From: Leptotrichia buccalis C-1013-b
GTDB lineage: Bacteria > Fusobacteriota > Fusobacteriia > Fusobacteriales > Leptotrichiaceae
Direction: 5' to 3'
Length of the DNA: 64,000 bases
NCBI RefSeq assembly: GCF_000023905.1
Contig: NC_013192.1
Coordinates: 1,612,001-1,676,000, forward strand
This document shows, one piece after another, positions 26,927 through 36,096 of this stretch. Under the pieces are notes generated by a model that did not search any database, was not told the DNA's origin, and was given only the letters and a program-made list of their open reading frames with translations. Every line of letters begins with the position of its first letter. Within the stretch, counting starts at the first letter, position 1. The position numbers and the translations under genes are program-made.

Positions 26927-27009
26927 ATAAACTTCTTCAAAATATTTTTTTGAAAGTTCCAGTCCTTTTATTTTTATTTGAATCCATTTTTTCTCCTTCT
27001 TCCAAAAAT

Positions 27010-27840
27010 CTAAACCATTTTTTCCTTCACAACTTCAATATTTTCCAAAATATTCTTGTAATTATTGCTTTCTTTTCCAAACGTCTTTTCACAAATTTCA
27101 GCACTTTCCTCAAACAGTTCCAATGCTTTTTCATATTCATTTTCTGCAAAATAAAAAGTTGCCATATTGTTAAGGACTGCTGCATACAAGTTATGAGTTT
27201 TTCCAACTTCCTTTTCAATTAATTCCAACGATTTTTGCAAATATTCTTCAGCTTTTTCCTTGTTTTTCACTTTCAAATAAGGCTGTACAAGATTACTTAG
27301 CGTAATTGCATACTGAATAGGATTTTCTCCGACTTTTTCCAATACTTCCAGACTTTTTTCCTGCAATTCAATCGCTTCCTCGTATCTTTCAAGTTCCTGA
27401 TAAAACAAAGCCAAATTATTACATACACTTGCATAAACATAGTCATTCTGTAAATTATTATTTTCATAAATTTTCATAGTATTAATATACATATCTTCAG
27501 TTTCATCATACTTTTTCATAAATCTGTAAACTTCCGCCAAGTTCAGGCTACAAGTCGCATACGGAATACTGTCTTTCCCATACTTTTTCTCAATAAAGCC
27601 TTGTGCCTTCAGCAAAGCATCTTTCGCCGTATCAAACTCTCCAACATATTTAAGAGTTCCTCCAACTTCATTCAAAATTTTAATATTTTCATCACTTTCC
27701 TCACCAAAAACCTCTTGTGTAAGTTCTGCTAATTCCTTTAATACTTTAACTTCTTCCACAACATTCCCCTGTTGCATAAGTTCTTTTCTCAAGTTTGTCA
27801 ATTCATTTATTCTAACCTTTTTTTCAAATATATTTGACAT
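27010..27840 (-). CDS. Tetratricopeptide-repeat protein
   Basis: A 276-residue cytoplasmic TPR protein from the ATG at 27840 (MSNIFEKKVRINEL), chosen for AAGGAG at the right distance. It contains about five kinesin-light-chain-like TPR units, with recurring patterns such as YATCSLNLAEVYRFMKKYDE, VCNNLALFYQELERYEEAIE and LNNMATFYFAENEYEKALEL. Such repeats bind proteins and have no catalytic role of their own. It is the first gene of the set with the DUF4037 and DUF4125 proteins, so a scaffold function in that set is plausible. Confidence 0.88.
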   Translation of the reverse strand: MSNIFEKKVRINELTNLRKELMQQGNVVEEVKVLKELAELTQEVFGEESDENIKILNEVGGTLKYVGEFDTAKDALLKAQGFIEKKYGKDSIPYATCSLNLAEVYRFMKKYDETEDMYINTMKIYENNNLQNDYVYASVCNNLALFYQELERYEEAIELQEKSLEVLEKVGENPIQYAITLSNLVQPYLKVKNKEKAEEYLQKSLELIEKEVGKTHNLYAAVLNNMATFYFAENEYEKALELFEESAEICEKTFGKESNNYKNILENIEVVKEKMV

Positions 27841-28091
27841 TTTAAATTTCTCCTTCATCTTAATTTTATTGTTTAACTTTCGTATTTCAAAAGTATAATT
27901 TGAATACATTTCAATTTTAAATTTGTTATTTCTACCAAAAGTTTACCATACAAAATTACAATCTGCAACTATATTTAAAATAATTTTAAGATTTCAAAAT
28001 AGTTTTACTATAAAATAAAATTATATTGTTGAAATAACAAAACTCCCATTATATAATTAAATTGATTAAATGTTTTGAAAGGAAAAAGAAA

Positions 28092-29021
28092 ATGAAAAAT
28101 GAAAAAACGAAAACAATTGATTTTAAGTACCATCATATAAAGCATTATAAATATCAAGCACAATCAAAGAAAACTTTAATAACTTCAATTTTGCTGACGC
28201 TATTTTTTGCTTTAGTTGAATTATTTGGCGGAATATTTAGCGGCTCGCTGGCACTTATTTCGGATTCATTTCACATGTTTTCGGATGTTATTGCACTTTT
28301 GTTTAGCATTATTGCTGTATTTTTTTCAGCCAAAAAGCCAAACAAAAATTTTACTTACGGATTTTTAAGAATTGAGATAATTTCTGCATTTATAAATGGG
28401 CTAGCTCTTATGATAATTTCGGTTGGAATAGTTATTGAGGCTGTAAAACGGCTTTTCAATCCAGAGCATGTTGATTTTTTTACAATGTTTACAATTGCAG
28501 TAATCGGACTTTTGGTTAATGTAATACTTATGTTTGTACTTATGAAAAGTTTGAAAAAAGAAAATAATCTTAATGTGAAAAGTGCATTGTGGCATTTTTT
28601 AGGCGATACATTAAATTCTGTTGGAGTTATAATTGCCGCGATTATTTTGAAATTAACTAATCTTGTGATTTTTGACATAATTATAAGCATAATTATTAGC
28701 ATTGTTATTTTTATTGGAGGTTTCAAAATTGCAAAAGAGACGTTTTTTATTTTAATGGAAGCTGTACCTAATAATTTAGATATTTCTGAAATTCATAATA
28801 AAATTTTGACGATTGATAAAATAAAAGATATTCATGAATTTCATTTATGGAATATTTCTGAAGAAAATATAAGTATCTCATTTCATATTTTACTTGATGA
28901 GTATGATGGTGTAAATGATTACGAGATCGTAAATGATGTGGTAAAACTTCTAAAAAATGAATACGGAATAGAGCATGTGACAGTTCAAATTGAAAATCCT
29001 GAAATAAATCCGCATCTTTAG
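28092..29021 (+). CDS. Cation diffusion facilitator (zinc-type, CzcD-like)
   Basis: A 309-residue proton-coupled divalent cation exporter from the ATG at 28092, with AAAGGAAAA upstream. It has six membrane spans, the metal-site motif SDSFHMFSD in the second span region (His/Asp set), HFLGDTLNSVG in the fifth and a cytoplasmic C-terminal domain with DIHEFHLWNIS. A short histidine-rich N-terminus (YHHIKHYKY) may bind metal. It is monocistronic and followed by a strong terminator. Confidence 0.93.
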   Translation: MKNEKTKTIDFKYHHIKHYKYQAQSKKTLITSILLTLFFALVELFGGIFSGSLALISDSFHMFSDVIALLFSIIAVFFSAKKPNKNFTYGFLRIEIISAFINGLALMIISVGIVIEAVKRLFNPEHVDFFTMFTIAVIGLLVNVILMFVLMKSLKKENNLNVKSALWHFLGDTLNSVGVIIAAIILKLTNLVIFDIIISIIISIVIFIGGFKIAKETFFILMEAVPNNLDISEIHNKILTIDKIKDIHEFHLWNISEENISISFHILLDEYDGVNDYEIVNDVVKLLKNEYGIEHVTVQIENPEINPHL

Positions 29022-29063
29022 CTATTTCTTCTTTTGATATTGCCTAAAATCTAACTAAAAAAT

Positions 29064-29112
29064 AAAAAACATAGCCTTCAGACTTTTTTCTAATCTGTTA
29101 GCTATGTTTTTC
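29064..29112. terminator. Bidirectional terminator between the CDF and lysozyme-inhibitor genes
   Basis: AAAAACATAGC (29065-29075) pairs with GCTATGTTTTT (29101-29111), with T-runs on both strands. It serves two convergent genes. Confidence 0.85.
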
Positions 29113-29134
29113 AATTAATTAAGAATAAATTTTG

Positions 29135-29470
29135 TTATCTTCTTGTGCAAGATTTTTCAATGCCATTAGGTCCTCTATAAATGGCATCTTTTCCACCTTT
29201 GAAGAATTCGATATTTCCATTTTTAGAAACGTATCTTGATCCGCTGCCTGATACTGCTACTTTAAGGTTATAAACTTTTCCTGCTTTAGTCACTACTCTA
29301 GCAGCATTTGTTGCTGGATAAGAAACTGTTATTCTTTCAGAACCGCAAGTATATGATTCTGAAGCCACCTTTCTTGCAGCAGGTCTTTTCTTAGCTGTTG
29401 CGGCAAAACTCATTCCTCCAATTAATGTCATTACAGACAATACTAGCATTGATTTTTTCAATAATTTCAT
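29135..29470 (-). CDS. Secreted MliC-like lysozyme inhibitor
   Basis: A 111-residue exported protein. The third Met (29470) is taken as start because AAGGA lies 8 bases before it. A signal peptide (KLLKKSMLVLSVMTLIGGMSFA) is followed by a short basic linker and a domain with YTCGSERITVSYP, VSGSGSRYVSKNGNIEFF and GIEKSC, the layout of MliC/PliC inhibitors of C-type lysozyme, including the conserved Ser-Gly loop and paired cysteines. There is no lipobox, so it would be free in the periplasm. It probably protects the murein from host lysozyme. Similarity is by motif only. Confidence 0.8.
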   Translation of the reverse strand: MKLLKKSMLVLSVMTLIGGMSFAATAKKRPAARKVASESYTCGSERITVSYPATNAARVVTKAGKVYNLKVAVSGSGSRYVSKNGNIEFFKGGKDAIYRGPNGIEKSCTRR

Positions 29471-29621
29471 CTTCATCATTCCTTTTCTTTAAATTTTGTT
29501 TCAACAGTAATATACCACATAAAACTGTTAAATTTCTTATAAAAAGCTATTTATTTAAAATGAAATCATAATAAAATTTCCTTATATACAAATCTTATTA
29601 GGTTACAAATATAAAACTAAA

Positions 29622-30992
29622 CTAAACAGCACTATTTATCGATGTTCTTCTATTCAATTTCAATTTATATTTTTCCAAAAATTTTTTAACATATCTCATT
29701 AAAAATAGTGATCTTGCTAATGAAAAAACTATGAAAGATAGCCATAATCCATGATTTTGATATACTGGTATTACTGTAAAATACACTATTAGGAAAACTA
29801 CTAACGATTGTAACATTGAATTCCTTATATACGCTGTTTCTGTAGCGCCTGTAAAATTTCCATAAATTACTAATCCAAAACTTACAACTATCGGGAATAC
29901 AATTATCCACATTTTATACTGATTTGCAATATTTATAACTTCTGTATTCTTTGTGTAAAATAATAGCAGCTTTTCACCGCCTAAAATAAATGCTGTACTT
30001 AAAAATACTGAGATTATGATACAAAAATGAATTGATTTTCTCATTACCCATTTTAGTTTCTTAAAATCTTTCTCTCCCACTGCTATACCCGAAAATACAC
30101 TTGAAGCGTTGGCAAAACCGTCAAAAATGTACGACATCAAATATTGAACCTGAAATAATATGGAATTTGCAGCCAATATAATTTTTCCATTGTGTGCAGC
30201 TTTTTCCAAAAATAAATTTGTTGTTACCAAAAGACATACTGTTCTTAATACTAAATCTAAATTTACTGCTCCAACCTTTTTTATTTCAGCTTTGTCAAAA
30301 ATTTCTTTTAAATTTATATTATATAAAATTTCCTTTAATGAAAAAGTCTTTAAAATAATAAAAACTGATAAAAGAGTTGTTGTTATTTGAGAAATTAAAG
30401 TAGCAACCGCCACTCCTGCAACATCCATTTTCATAACTTTTACAAAATATATGTCCAGAGCAATATTTATAAAATTTGTCATAAGCTGCAAAACCAGGCA
30501 TTTTTTTATTTCCTTACGTCCCATTATCCAGCCTAAAAATGTATAATTTAGGAGCACAAACGGTGCTCCCCATATCAAAATATTAAAATAGACTGCTATA
30601 TATTTCGTAATTTCCCTGTCAGCATCAAAAAAATGTGTAAATCCCCATAAAATAGGTTTTTGAAACAAAACAAAGAAAATTCCCAATAAAACAGAAATTA
30701 TCATGGGACGTACTAAAACTGTAATTTCTTCCTTTCTGTTGCTTTCTCCAAAAGCTTTTGCAGAATATCCCGATGTGCTGATACGTAAAAAGCCAAAAAG
30801 CCAATAAATTGTATTAAAAATCGTTCCCCCAAGTGTTACCCCACCTATAAAGACTGGATTTGAAAGATTTCCTACAACTGCTGTGTCAACAGAATTTAGC
30901 AAAGGAACTGTCAGCGTTGACAATGTAAATCCAAATGCTAATTTCAAATATTCCCAGTTTCTAGTTTTTTCTATATTTACACTTTTTTTCAT
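29622..30992 (-). CDS. MATE-family efflux transporter
   Basis: A 456-residue polytopic membrane protein with about 12 spans in two similar halves. It shows MATE signatures near the start (LLNSVDTAVVGNL in the first span) and SYIFDGFANASSVFSGIAVG in the second half, typical of the DinF-like branch. The start at 30992 has AAGGAGG just upstream. It would exchange cations for drugs or metabolites; the substrate cannot be predicted. It lies 35 bases downstream of gmhA on the same strand. Confidence 0.93.
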   Translation of the reverse strand: MKKSVNIEKTRNWEYLKLAFGFTLSTLTVPLLNSVDTAVVGNLSNPVFIGGVTLGGTIFNTIYWLFGFLRISTSGYSAKAFGESNRKEEITVLVRPMIISVLLGIFFVLFQKPILWGFTHFFDADREITKYIAVYFNILIWGAPFVLLNYTFLGWIMGRKEIKKCLVLQLMTNFINIALDIYFVKVMKMDVAGVAVATLISQITTTLLSVFIILKTFSLKEILYNINLKEIFDKAEIKKVGAVNLDLVLRTVCLLVTTNLFLEKAAHNGKIILAANSILFQVQYLMSYIFDGFANASSVFSGIAVGEKDFKKLKWVMRKSIHFCIIISVFLSTAFILGGEKLLLFYTKNTEVINIANQYKMWIIVFPIVVSFGLVIYGNFTGATETAYIRNSMLQSLVVFLIVYFTVIPVYQNHGLWLSFIVFSLARSLFLMRYVKKFLEKYKLKLNRRTSINSAV

Positions 30993-31027
30993 CTTCCTCC
31001 TTGAATTTACAAAAAGCATTATTATTT

Positions 31028-31612
31028 TTAGTAATTTTCAGGAAATAAAATTCTTTCTACGCCTTCAATTATAATGTGTAAAATCATCATGTGAACTTCC
31101 TGAATCCTGTCTGATGTTTCTCCAGGAATTATGAATTCATAGTCACATACTCCCTTCAATTTTCCACCATCTTTTCCAAGTAATGCAACTGTTTTTAAAT
31201 TTCTTTCCTTAGCTGATTTAACAGCTTCAATTATATTTTTAGAATTTCCCGAAGTTGAAATCCCAAAGAAAAAATCACCTTCCTGCCCAAACGCTTCCAC
31301 GCCTTTTGCAAAAATAAAGTCAAATCCATAGTCGTTTCCAACGCATGTAATATGCGAAGAATCACTAATACTTATAGATGGTAATGCTTTTCTATCTTTT
31401 CTAAATCTTCCTGTAAATTCTTCAGCAAAGTGCATTGCATCACAGTTACTTCCACCATTTCCTGCAATCAACGACTTTTTGCCATTTTTGTACGCTTGTG
31501 CTAGTTCTTGTGCAATTTTTTCTGTTTTTTCAATATTTTCCTCATTTTCTACAAATGTCTTCACAGTTTCAAAAGCTGTCAAATACGAATTTCTGATATT
31601 TTCTTTTAACAT
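31028..31612 (-). CDS. gmhA: Sedoheptulose-7-phosphate isomerase (GmhA)
   Basis: A 194-residue SIS-fold enzyme making D-glycero-D-manno-heptose 7-phosphate for lipopolysaccharide core. Motifs are AGNGGSNCDAMHFAEEFTGRF, SDSSHITCVGNDYGFD, GISTSGNSKNI and the metal-site region ETSDRIQEVHM near the end. It supports a heptose-containing outer-membrane glycolipid in this organism. AAGGGAAA precedes the ATG. It is followed closely by the MATE gene. Confidence 0.93.
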   Translation of the reverse strand: MLKENIRNSYLTAFETVKTFVENEENIEKTEKIAQELAQAYKNGKKSLIAGNGGSNCDAMHFAEEFTGRFRKDRKALPSISISDSSHITCVGNDYGFDFIFAKGVEAFGQEGDFFFGISTSGNSKNIIEAVKSAKERNLKTVALLGKDGGKLKGVCDYEFIIPGETSDRIQEVHMMILHIIIEGVERILFPENY

Positions 31613-31658
31613 AAAATTTCCCTTCTAAAATTTATTTATAAATTATTTGTTTAAATTA

Positions 31659-32552
31659 CTATTTATTTTTTACTGAAAATAATGCTGGAGTAATCTTGTA
31701 ATCCTTCACAAATTTTACAAATTTGGAAATTCCGGGTTTTTCTCCATTTTCACGAATATAGGCAATTTGGAACTTGTCTTCGGATTTTTCAAAGTTATGA
31801 ATGACTTTTAATGCACCTTTTTCAATTTCCTCATAAACACTGTAATATGGCAGAACGGCAAAACCAAGTCCGCTTTTTATAAGGTTTTTCATCGTTTCAA
31901 TACTTCCATTTATGACAATCCTGTTTTCAAAATTAAAGCCTATTATTTTTTCAAATAAATCCAGATATTTGCTTGTCAACACAGTATCCCGCTTTAATAG
32001 CTGCATTTCCTTCAATTCCTTGTAATCAGATATTTCCTTTCCTGCCACAACGACAAATGGATATTCCTCAGTTTCAATAACCTTTATTTCCTTATCTTCA
32101 ATGAAATATTCCTCCATTAAAGCAATGTCAACCGTTCCTTCCTTCAAATGTTTTACAAGCGATTCACGATTTTTTATATACAAATCAAATTCAATTTCAG
32201 GATTATGCTTTTTAAATTCCACCATAATTCTCGGCAGCACAGGTTCTCCAATATTGTGAGTTGCTCCTATGCAAATTTTCCCTTTGCCATAATGTGAAAT
32301 TTTTTCCATTTCTTTTTCTACCCGTAAAATCTTGTCAAAAACATCCTTTGACATGCGATAAAGCTCTTTTCCCGCAAAAGTCAACCTAAAATTTTTAGAA
32401 TTTCTTTCAATAAGCTGGATTCCTAATTTTGTTTCCAATTTTTTTATTTGTATTGATACCGCAGATTGGCTTATAAATAAATTTTTTGCAGCTTTCGTAA
32501 AACTTTTTTCCTTGCATGCCTCAAAGAAAATTTTTAAATGATGTACATCCAC
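31659..32552 (-). CDS. LysR-family transcriptional regulator
   Basis: A 297-residue regulator with an N-terminal winged helix-turn-helix: FFEACKEKSFTKAAKNLFIS then AVSIQIKKLETKLGIQLIER, and a periplasmic-binding-protein-like effector domain. I take the GTG at 32552 as start because GGAG lies 8 bases before it; the frame also contains an ATG six codons upstream without a site. It closely resembles CysB/CysL-type members in outline but the ligand is not predictable. It lies upstream of gmhA on the same strand and might regulate it or a divergent gene. Confidence 0.9.
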   Translation of the reverse strand: MDVHHLKIFFEACKEKSFTKAAKNLFISQSAVSIQIKKLETKLGIQLIERNSKNFRLTFAGKELYRMSKDVFDKILRVEKEMEKISHYGKGKICIGATHNIGEPVLPRIMVEFKKHNPEIEFDLYIKNRESLVKHLKEGTVDIALMEEYFIEDKEIKVIETEEYPFVVVAGKEISDYKELKEMQLLKRDTVLTSKYLDLFEKIIGFNFENRIVINGSIETMKNLIKSGLGFAVLPYYSVYEEIEKGALKVIHNFEKSEDKFQIAYIRENGEKPGISKFVKFVKDYKITPALFSVKNK

Positions 32553-32864
32553 AGTTATTTCTCCAATCATATATTTTTTATATTATTATAACTCATACAC
32601 ATATTTTTGTCCAGTAAATATAAGATTGAAAAATAAAATAATTTATTTAAAATTACTTTAATTAATGATTGAATTTCTTTTTTTAAATAATTTTATTCAA
32701 TAAATTTTGGAATTTATTTTAAAATTCACAGATATTATATCATTATCTACTTTGGTAATCAAATTATTTTTTTATAAAAATTTTTAAATCAAATAAAAAA
32801 TTATAGAAAAATTAAATATTTAGTGATAAAATACAAGTATTAAAATTTAAAATTAGGAGGAAAA
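32553..32864. other. Divergent intergenic region
   Basis: About 312 bases between divergent genes, very A/T-rich. The plus-strand ribosome-binding site AGGAGG lies at its right end. Promoters for both genes must lie here, but no single best pair stands out and I see no other feature. Confidence 0.5.
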
Positions 32865-33647
32865 ATGGTAGAACAATTATTTAAAGAACTATCTTTATTG
32901 GAAGAAATTGAAGCAATTGCATTAGGAGGCTCACGAGCGGGAGAAAATTATGATGAAAAATCAGATTATGACGTATATCTTTATGTAAATTCTCCAATTA
33001 GCGAAGAAAAAAGAAAAAACATTCTACAAAAATTCTGCAGTTATATGGAAATTGGAAACAGCTTTTGGGAATACGAAGATAACTGTGTTTTAAACAATGG
33101 AATTGAAATTGACATTTTATATCGGGATATGGAAGACTTTATGAAAGGTATTCAAAGGGTAGTTGTTGAATGCCAACCAAGCAATTCCTACACAACTTGC
33201 ATGTGGCATAATTTAATTACATGCAAAATTTTATATGACAAAAATGGAAAACTTGAAAAATACAAAAATAAATACTCAATACCTTATCCAAAACAGCTAA
33301 AAGAAAATATCATAAAAAGACAGCTAGAATTAATTGATTCTTCAATGCCAGCATACCCAAACCAAATAAAAAAAGCAATTTCAAGAAAAGATTTTGTTAG
33401 CATAAACCACAGAACAACTGAATTTCTAGCTTCTTATTTTGATTTATTATTCGCAATAAATGAAGTAACACATCCAGGTGAAAAACGATTGGTTCAACTT
33501 TGTAAAAAACAATGCAAAGTATTACCTGAAAATTTTGGGGAAAATCTAAATTCTCTTTTTTCACATATGTATTCAGAAGAAAATCAATCTTTGTTAATGA
33601 ATGATATAGAAAATATTGTAAATAATATAAAAAAGATTTCTCACTAA
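32865..33647 (+). CDS. Nucleotidyltransferase-domain protein
   Basis: A 260-residue protein with an N-terminal minimal nucleotidyltransferase fold: ALGGSRAGENYDEKSDYDVYLY gives the GGS and D-x-D signature, with a third acidic position in IEIDILYRD. The helical C-terminal half includes SRKDFVSINHRTTEFLASYF. It resembles aminoglycoside- or antitoxin-type nucleotidyltransferases and DUF4037 proteins, but the substrate is unknown and no toxin partner stands beside it. It has AGGAGG before the ATG and lies upstream of asnA, which has its own promoter. Confidence 0.82.
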   Translation: MVEQLFKELSLLEEIEAIALGGSRAGENYDEKSDYDVYLYVNSPISEEKRKNILQKFCSYMEIGNSFWEYEDNCVLNNGIEIDILYRDMEDFMKGIQRVVVECQPSNSYTTCMWHNLITCKILYDKNGKLEKYKNKYSIPYPKQLKENIIKRQLELIDSSMPAYPNQIKKAISRKDFVSINHRTTEFLASYFDLLFAINEVTHPGEKRLVQLCKKQCKVLPENFGENLNSLFSHMYSEENQSLLMNDIENIVNNIKKISH

Positions 33648-33693
33648 ATTTTTAAATAGTTTTTATAAAATAAATTCAATTAAAGAAAAAGAT

Positions 33694-33722
33694 TTGACAA
33701 TAGATAATAATTTTGATAACAT
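33694..33722 (+). promoter_or_regulatory. asnA promoter
   Basis: TTGACA (33694-33699), 17-base spacer and TAACAT (33717-33722), about 40 bases before the asnA start. Confidence 0.75.
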
Positions 33723-33761
33723 TTACGGGTAGAATAAAAAACTGAGAAAGAAGGAGAGAAT

Positions 33762-34778
33762 ATGTCAAGTATTATAATTCCAAAAAATTATGATCCAAAA
33801 TATGGGATTATGGAAACAGAAATTGCTATAAAAGTGGTAAAAGACTGTTTTGAAAAGGAACTTTCAAAAGCACTGGATTTAACAAGAATTTCAGCGCCTA
33901 TGTTTGTTAGAAAGGCGGCTGGTATTAATGATAACTTGAATGGTGTGGAACGTCCTGTGGCATTTGAAATGAAAGAAATGCCCGATGTAACATTGGAAAT
34001 TGTGCATTCACTTGCAAAATGGAAAAGAATCGCATTGAAGCAATATGGCTTGGAAGTTGGAAAAGGGATTTACACAGATATGAATGCTATCAGAAGAGAT
34101 GAAGATTTGGATAACACACATTCAATTTATGTTGACCAATGGGACTGGGAAAAAGTTATTTTAGAAGAAAATAGAAATGTTGAATTTTTAAAGGAAACTG
34201 TAAAAAAAATATATCAAGTCTTTTTAAATACAGAAAAAGAATTGACAACAAAATTTGAAAAATTTGAAAAATTCTTACCAAAAGAAGTAACATTTATTAC
34301 TTCACAAGAATTAGAAAATTTATATCCTGAATTAATTCCAACTGAAAGAGAAGATAAATTTGCAAAAGAACATGGTGCAATTTTCGTTATGCAAATTGGA
34401 AAAGTGCTAGAATCAGGAAAAAAACACGATGGACGTGCTCCAGATTATGACGACTGGGAATTAAACGGAGATTTGATTATGTGGAATCCAGTTTTGGACA
34501 GATCGCTGGAATTATCATCAATGGGAATTCGTGTAGACAAAGCAGCTTTGGAACGTCAATTAAAGGAATTAAATCTAGAAGAAAGAAAAAATCTTTCTTT
34601 TCATAAAATGCTCTTAAATGATGAATTACCATTAACAATCGGTGGAGGAATCGGACAGTCAAGAATTTGTATGTTCTTATTGCAAAAAGCTCACATTGGA
34701 GAAGTTCAGGCTTCAGTTTGGACTCCTGAAATCGTAAAAGAATGTAAGGAAAACGGAATTAATCTTTTATGGTATTAA
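33762..34778 (+). CDS. asnA: Aspartate-ammonia ligase (AsnA)
   Basis: A 338-residue ammonia-dependent asparagine synthetase related to class II aminoacyl-tRNA synthetases. It begins SSIIIPKNYDPKYGIMETEI and has LTRISAPMFV, LNGVERPVAFE, AKWKRIALKQYG, TDMNAIRRDEDLDNTHSIYV and the late GGGIGQSRICMFLL motif. All are in family order and the length is normal. It uses ATP, aspartate and ammonia in the cytoplasm. A terminator shared with convergent ribBA follows. Confidence 0.97.
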   Translation: MSSIIIPKNYDPKYGIMETEIAIKVVKDCFEKELSKALDLTRISAPMFVRKAAGINDNLNGVERPVAFEMKEMPDVTLEIVHSLAKWKRIALKQYGLEVGKGIYTDMNAIRRDEDLDNTHSIYVDQWDWEKVILEENRNVEFLKETVKKIYQVFLNTEKELTTKFEKFEKFLPKEVTFITSQELENLYPELIPTEREDKFAKEHGAIFVMQIGKVLESGKKHDGRAPDYDDWELNGDLIMWNPVLDRSLELSSMGIRVDKAALERQLKELNLEERKNLSFHKMLLNDELPLTIGGGIGQSRICMFLLQKAHIGEVQASVWTPEIVKECKENGINLLWY

Positions 34779-34794
34779 TAAATTTGAAATAAAA

Positions 34795-34838
34795 GAAAAA
34801 AGTGAATTACTAATTAATTTTAGTTTTTCACTTTTTTA
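34795..34838. terminator. Bidirectional terminator between asnA and ribBA
   Basis: AAAAAAGTGAA (34796-34806) pairs with TTCACTTTTTT (34827-34837), giving T-runs on both strands between convergent genes. Confidence 0.85.
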
Positions 34839-34844
34839 TTTAAA

Positions 34845-36065
34845 TTATAAATCCTGTTCCAGCAAATGTCCCATTTTCTCTTTTTTTACCTTTAAATAAC
34901 TTTTATCTACATCATTTGCAGTAATTTCAATTTCTGTACGTCCAGCAACTTTAACTCCGTATTTTTCAAGCCCTTCAATTTTCTTTGGATTATTAGTTTT
35001 TAAAATAATAGATTTTATTCCCAAATCCTTTATAATTTGCGCTGCCACAGCGTAATCTCTTAAATCATCGGAAAATCCCAATTTATGATTTGCTTCAACA
35101 GTATCATAGCCTTCATCCTGCAATTTATACGCCTTCAATTTATTCAAAATTCCAATTCCACGTCCTTCTTGACGTAAATAGATTATAAGCCCTTCTCCGC
35201 TTTCTTCCAGTTCATGTAAGGCTCTATGAAGCTGTTCTTGACAATCGCACCGTCTTGAACCAAAAACATCACCTGTTAGGCATTCAGAGTGAAGTCTGAC
35301 AGTAACATTTTCTTTATTTTTTATTTCGCCTTTCATAACTGCAATATATTCTTTATGTTCGATTTCATCGCTATAACCTGCAAAAGTAAAGTTTCCAAAT
35401 TGTGTTGGAATATCAACAACTGCTTCATTTTTAACTAATTTTTCGTTTTTTTTTATATAAACAATTAAATCATCAATTGTAATTAATTTTAAATTATGTT
35501 TTTGACAAAATTCAAATAAGTCATTTCGGCGAGCCATTTCTCCGTCTTCCCTTAAAATTTCCATAATTACAGCCACTTCAGAAAATCCTGCAAGTCTAGA
35601 TAAATCAACAGCCGCTTCAGTATGCCCAGTTCTTTCCAAAACTCCGCCTTCCCGTGCAATCAGCGGAAACATATGCCCAGGCTTTCTAAAGTCTTTTGCC
35701 GTTTTTGCAGGATCTGCCAAATCTTTTATTGTCTTTAACCTGTCACCTGTGGAAATTCCAGTAGTTGTGCCTTCGAGAGAGTCAACTGACACTGTAAAGG
35801 CAGTTCCGTAATAATCAGTATTATGCTGAATCATTGGGTTTAACTCAAGTTCTTCTGCTCTTTTTTTGGACATTGGTACACACATAAGCCCACGTGCCTC
35901 ATTAATTATAAAATTCAAAGTTTCATAATTTACTGTATCAGCTGGAATTATTAAATCTCCCTCATTTTCTCTATCTTCGTCATCTACAACTACGACCGGA
36001 ACACCATTTTTCAAATCTTCAAGAGCAGATTCGATACTATCAAATTTTAGTTTAGTTTCTGACAT
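34845..36065 (-). CDS. ribBA: Bifunctional 3,4-DHBP synthase / GTP cyclohydrolase II (RibBA)
   Basis: A 406-residue fusion supplying both riboflavin precursors. The N-terminal RibB part has DDEDRENEGDLI and, later, RPGHMFPLIAREGGVLERTG and HTEAAVDL. The C-terminal RibA part has RLHSECLTGDVFGSRRCDC with the zinc cysteines, then YLRQEGRGIGI and LGFSDDLRDY. It is the last gene of the riboflavin operon. Its ribosome-binding site is weak (AGAAGTG), perhaps relying on coupling to ribE, 31 bases upstream. Confidence 0.97.
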   Translation of the reverse strand: MSETKLKFDSIESALEDLKNGVPVVVVDDEDRENEGDLIIPADTVNYETLNFIINEARGLMCVPMSKKRAEELELNPMIQHNTDYYGTAFTVSVDSLEGTTTGISTGDRLKTIKDLADPAKTAKDFRKPGHMFPLIAREGGVLERTGHTEAAVDLSRLAGFSEVAVIMEILREDGEMARRNDLFEFCQKHNLKLITIDDLIVYIKKNEKLVKNEAVVDIPTQFGNFTFAGYSDEIEHKEYIAVMKGEIKNKENVTVRLHSECLTGDVFGSRRCDCQEQLHRALHELEESGEGLIIYLRQEGRGIGILNKLKAYKLQDEGYDTVEANHKLGFSDDLRDYAVAAQIIKDLGIKSIILKTNNPKKIEGLEKYGVKVAGRTEIEITANDVDKSYLKVKKEKMGHLLEQDL

Positions 36066-36096
36066 TTAAAATCACTTCTTTCGTTTACATTTTTTA

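Noticed and set aside
33719-33731. Another copy of the alpha-glucoside operator near asnA
   Set aside because: AACATTTACG matches only half of the palindrome and overlaps the asnA -10; the other arm is absent.
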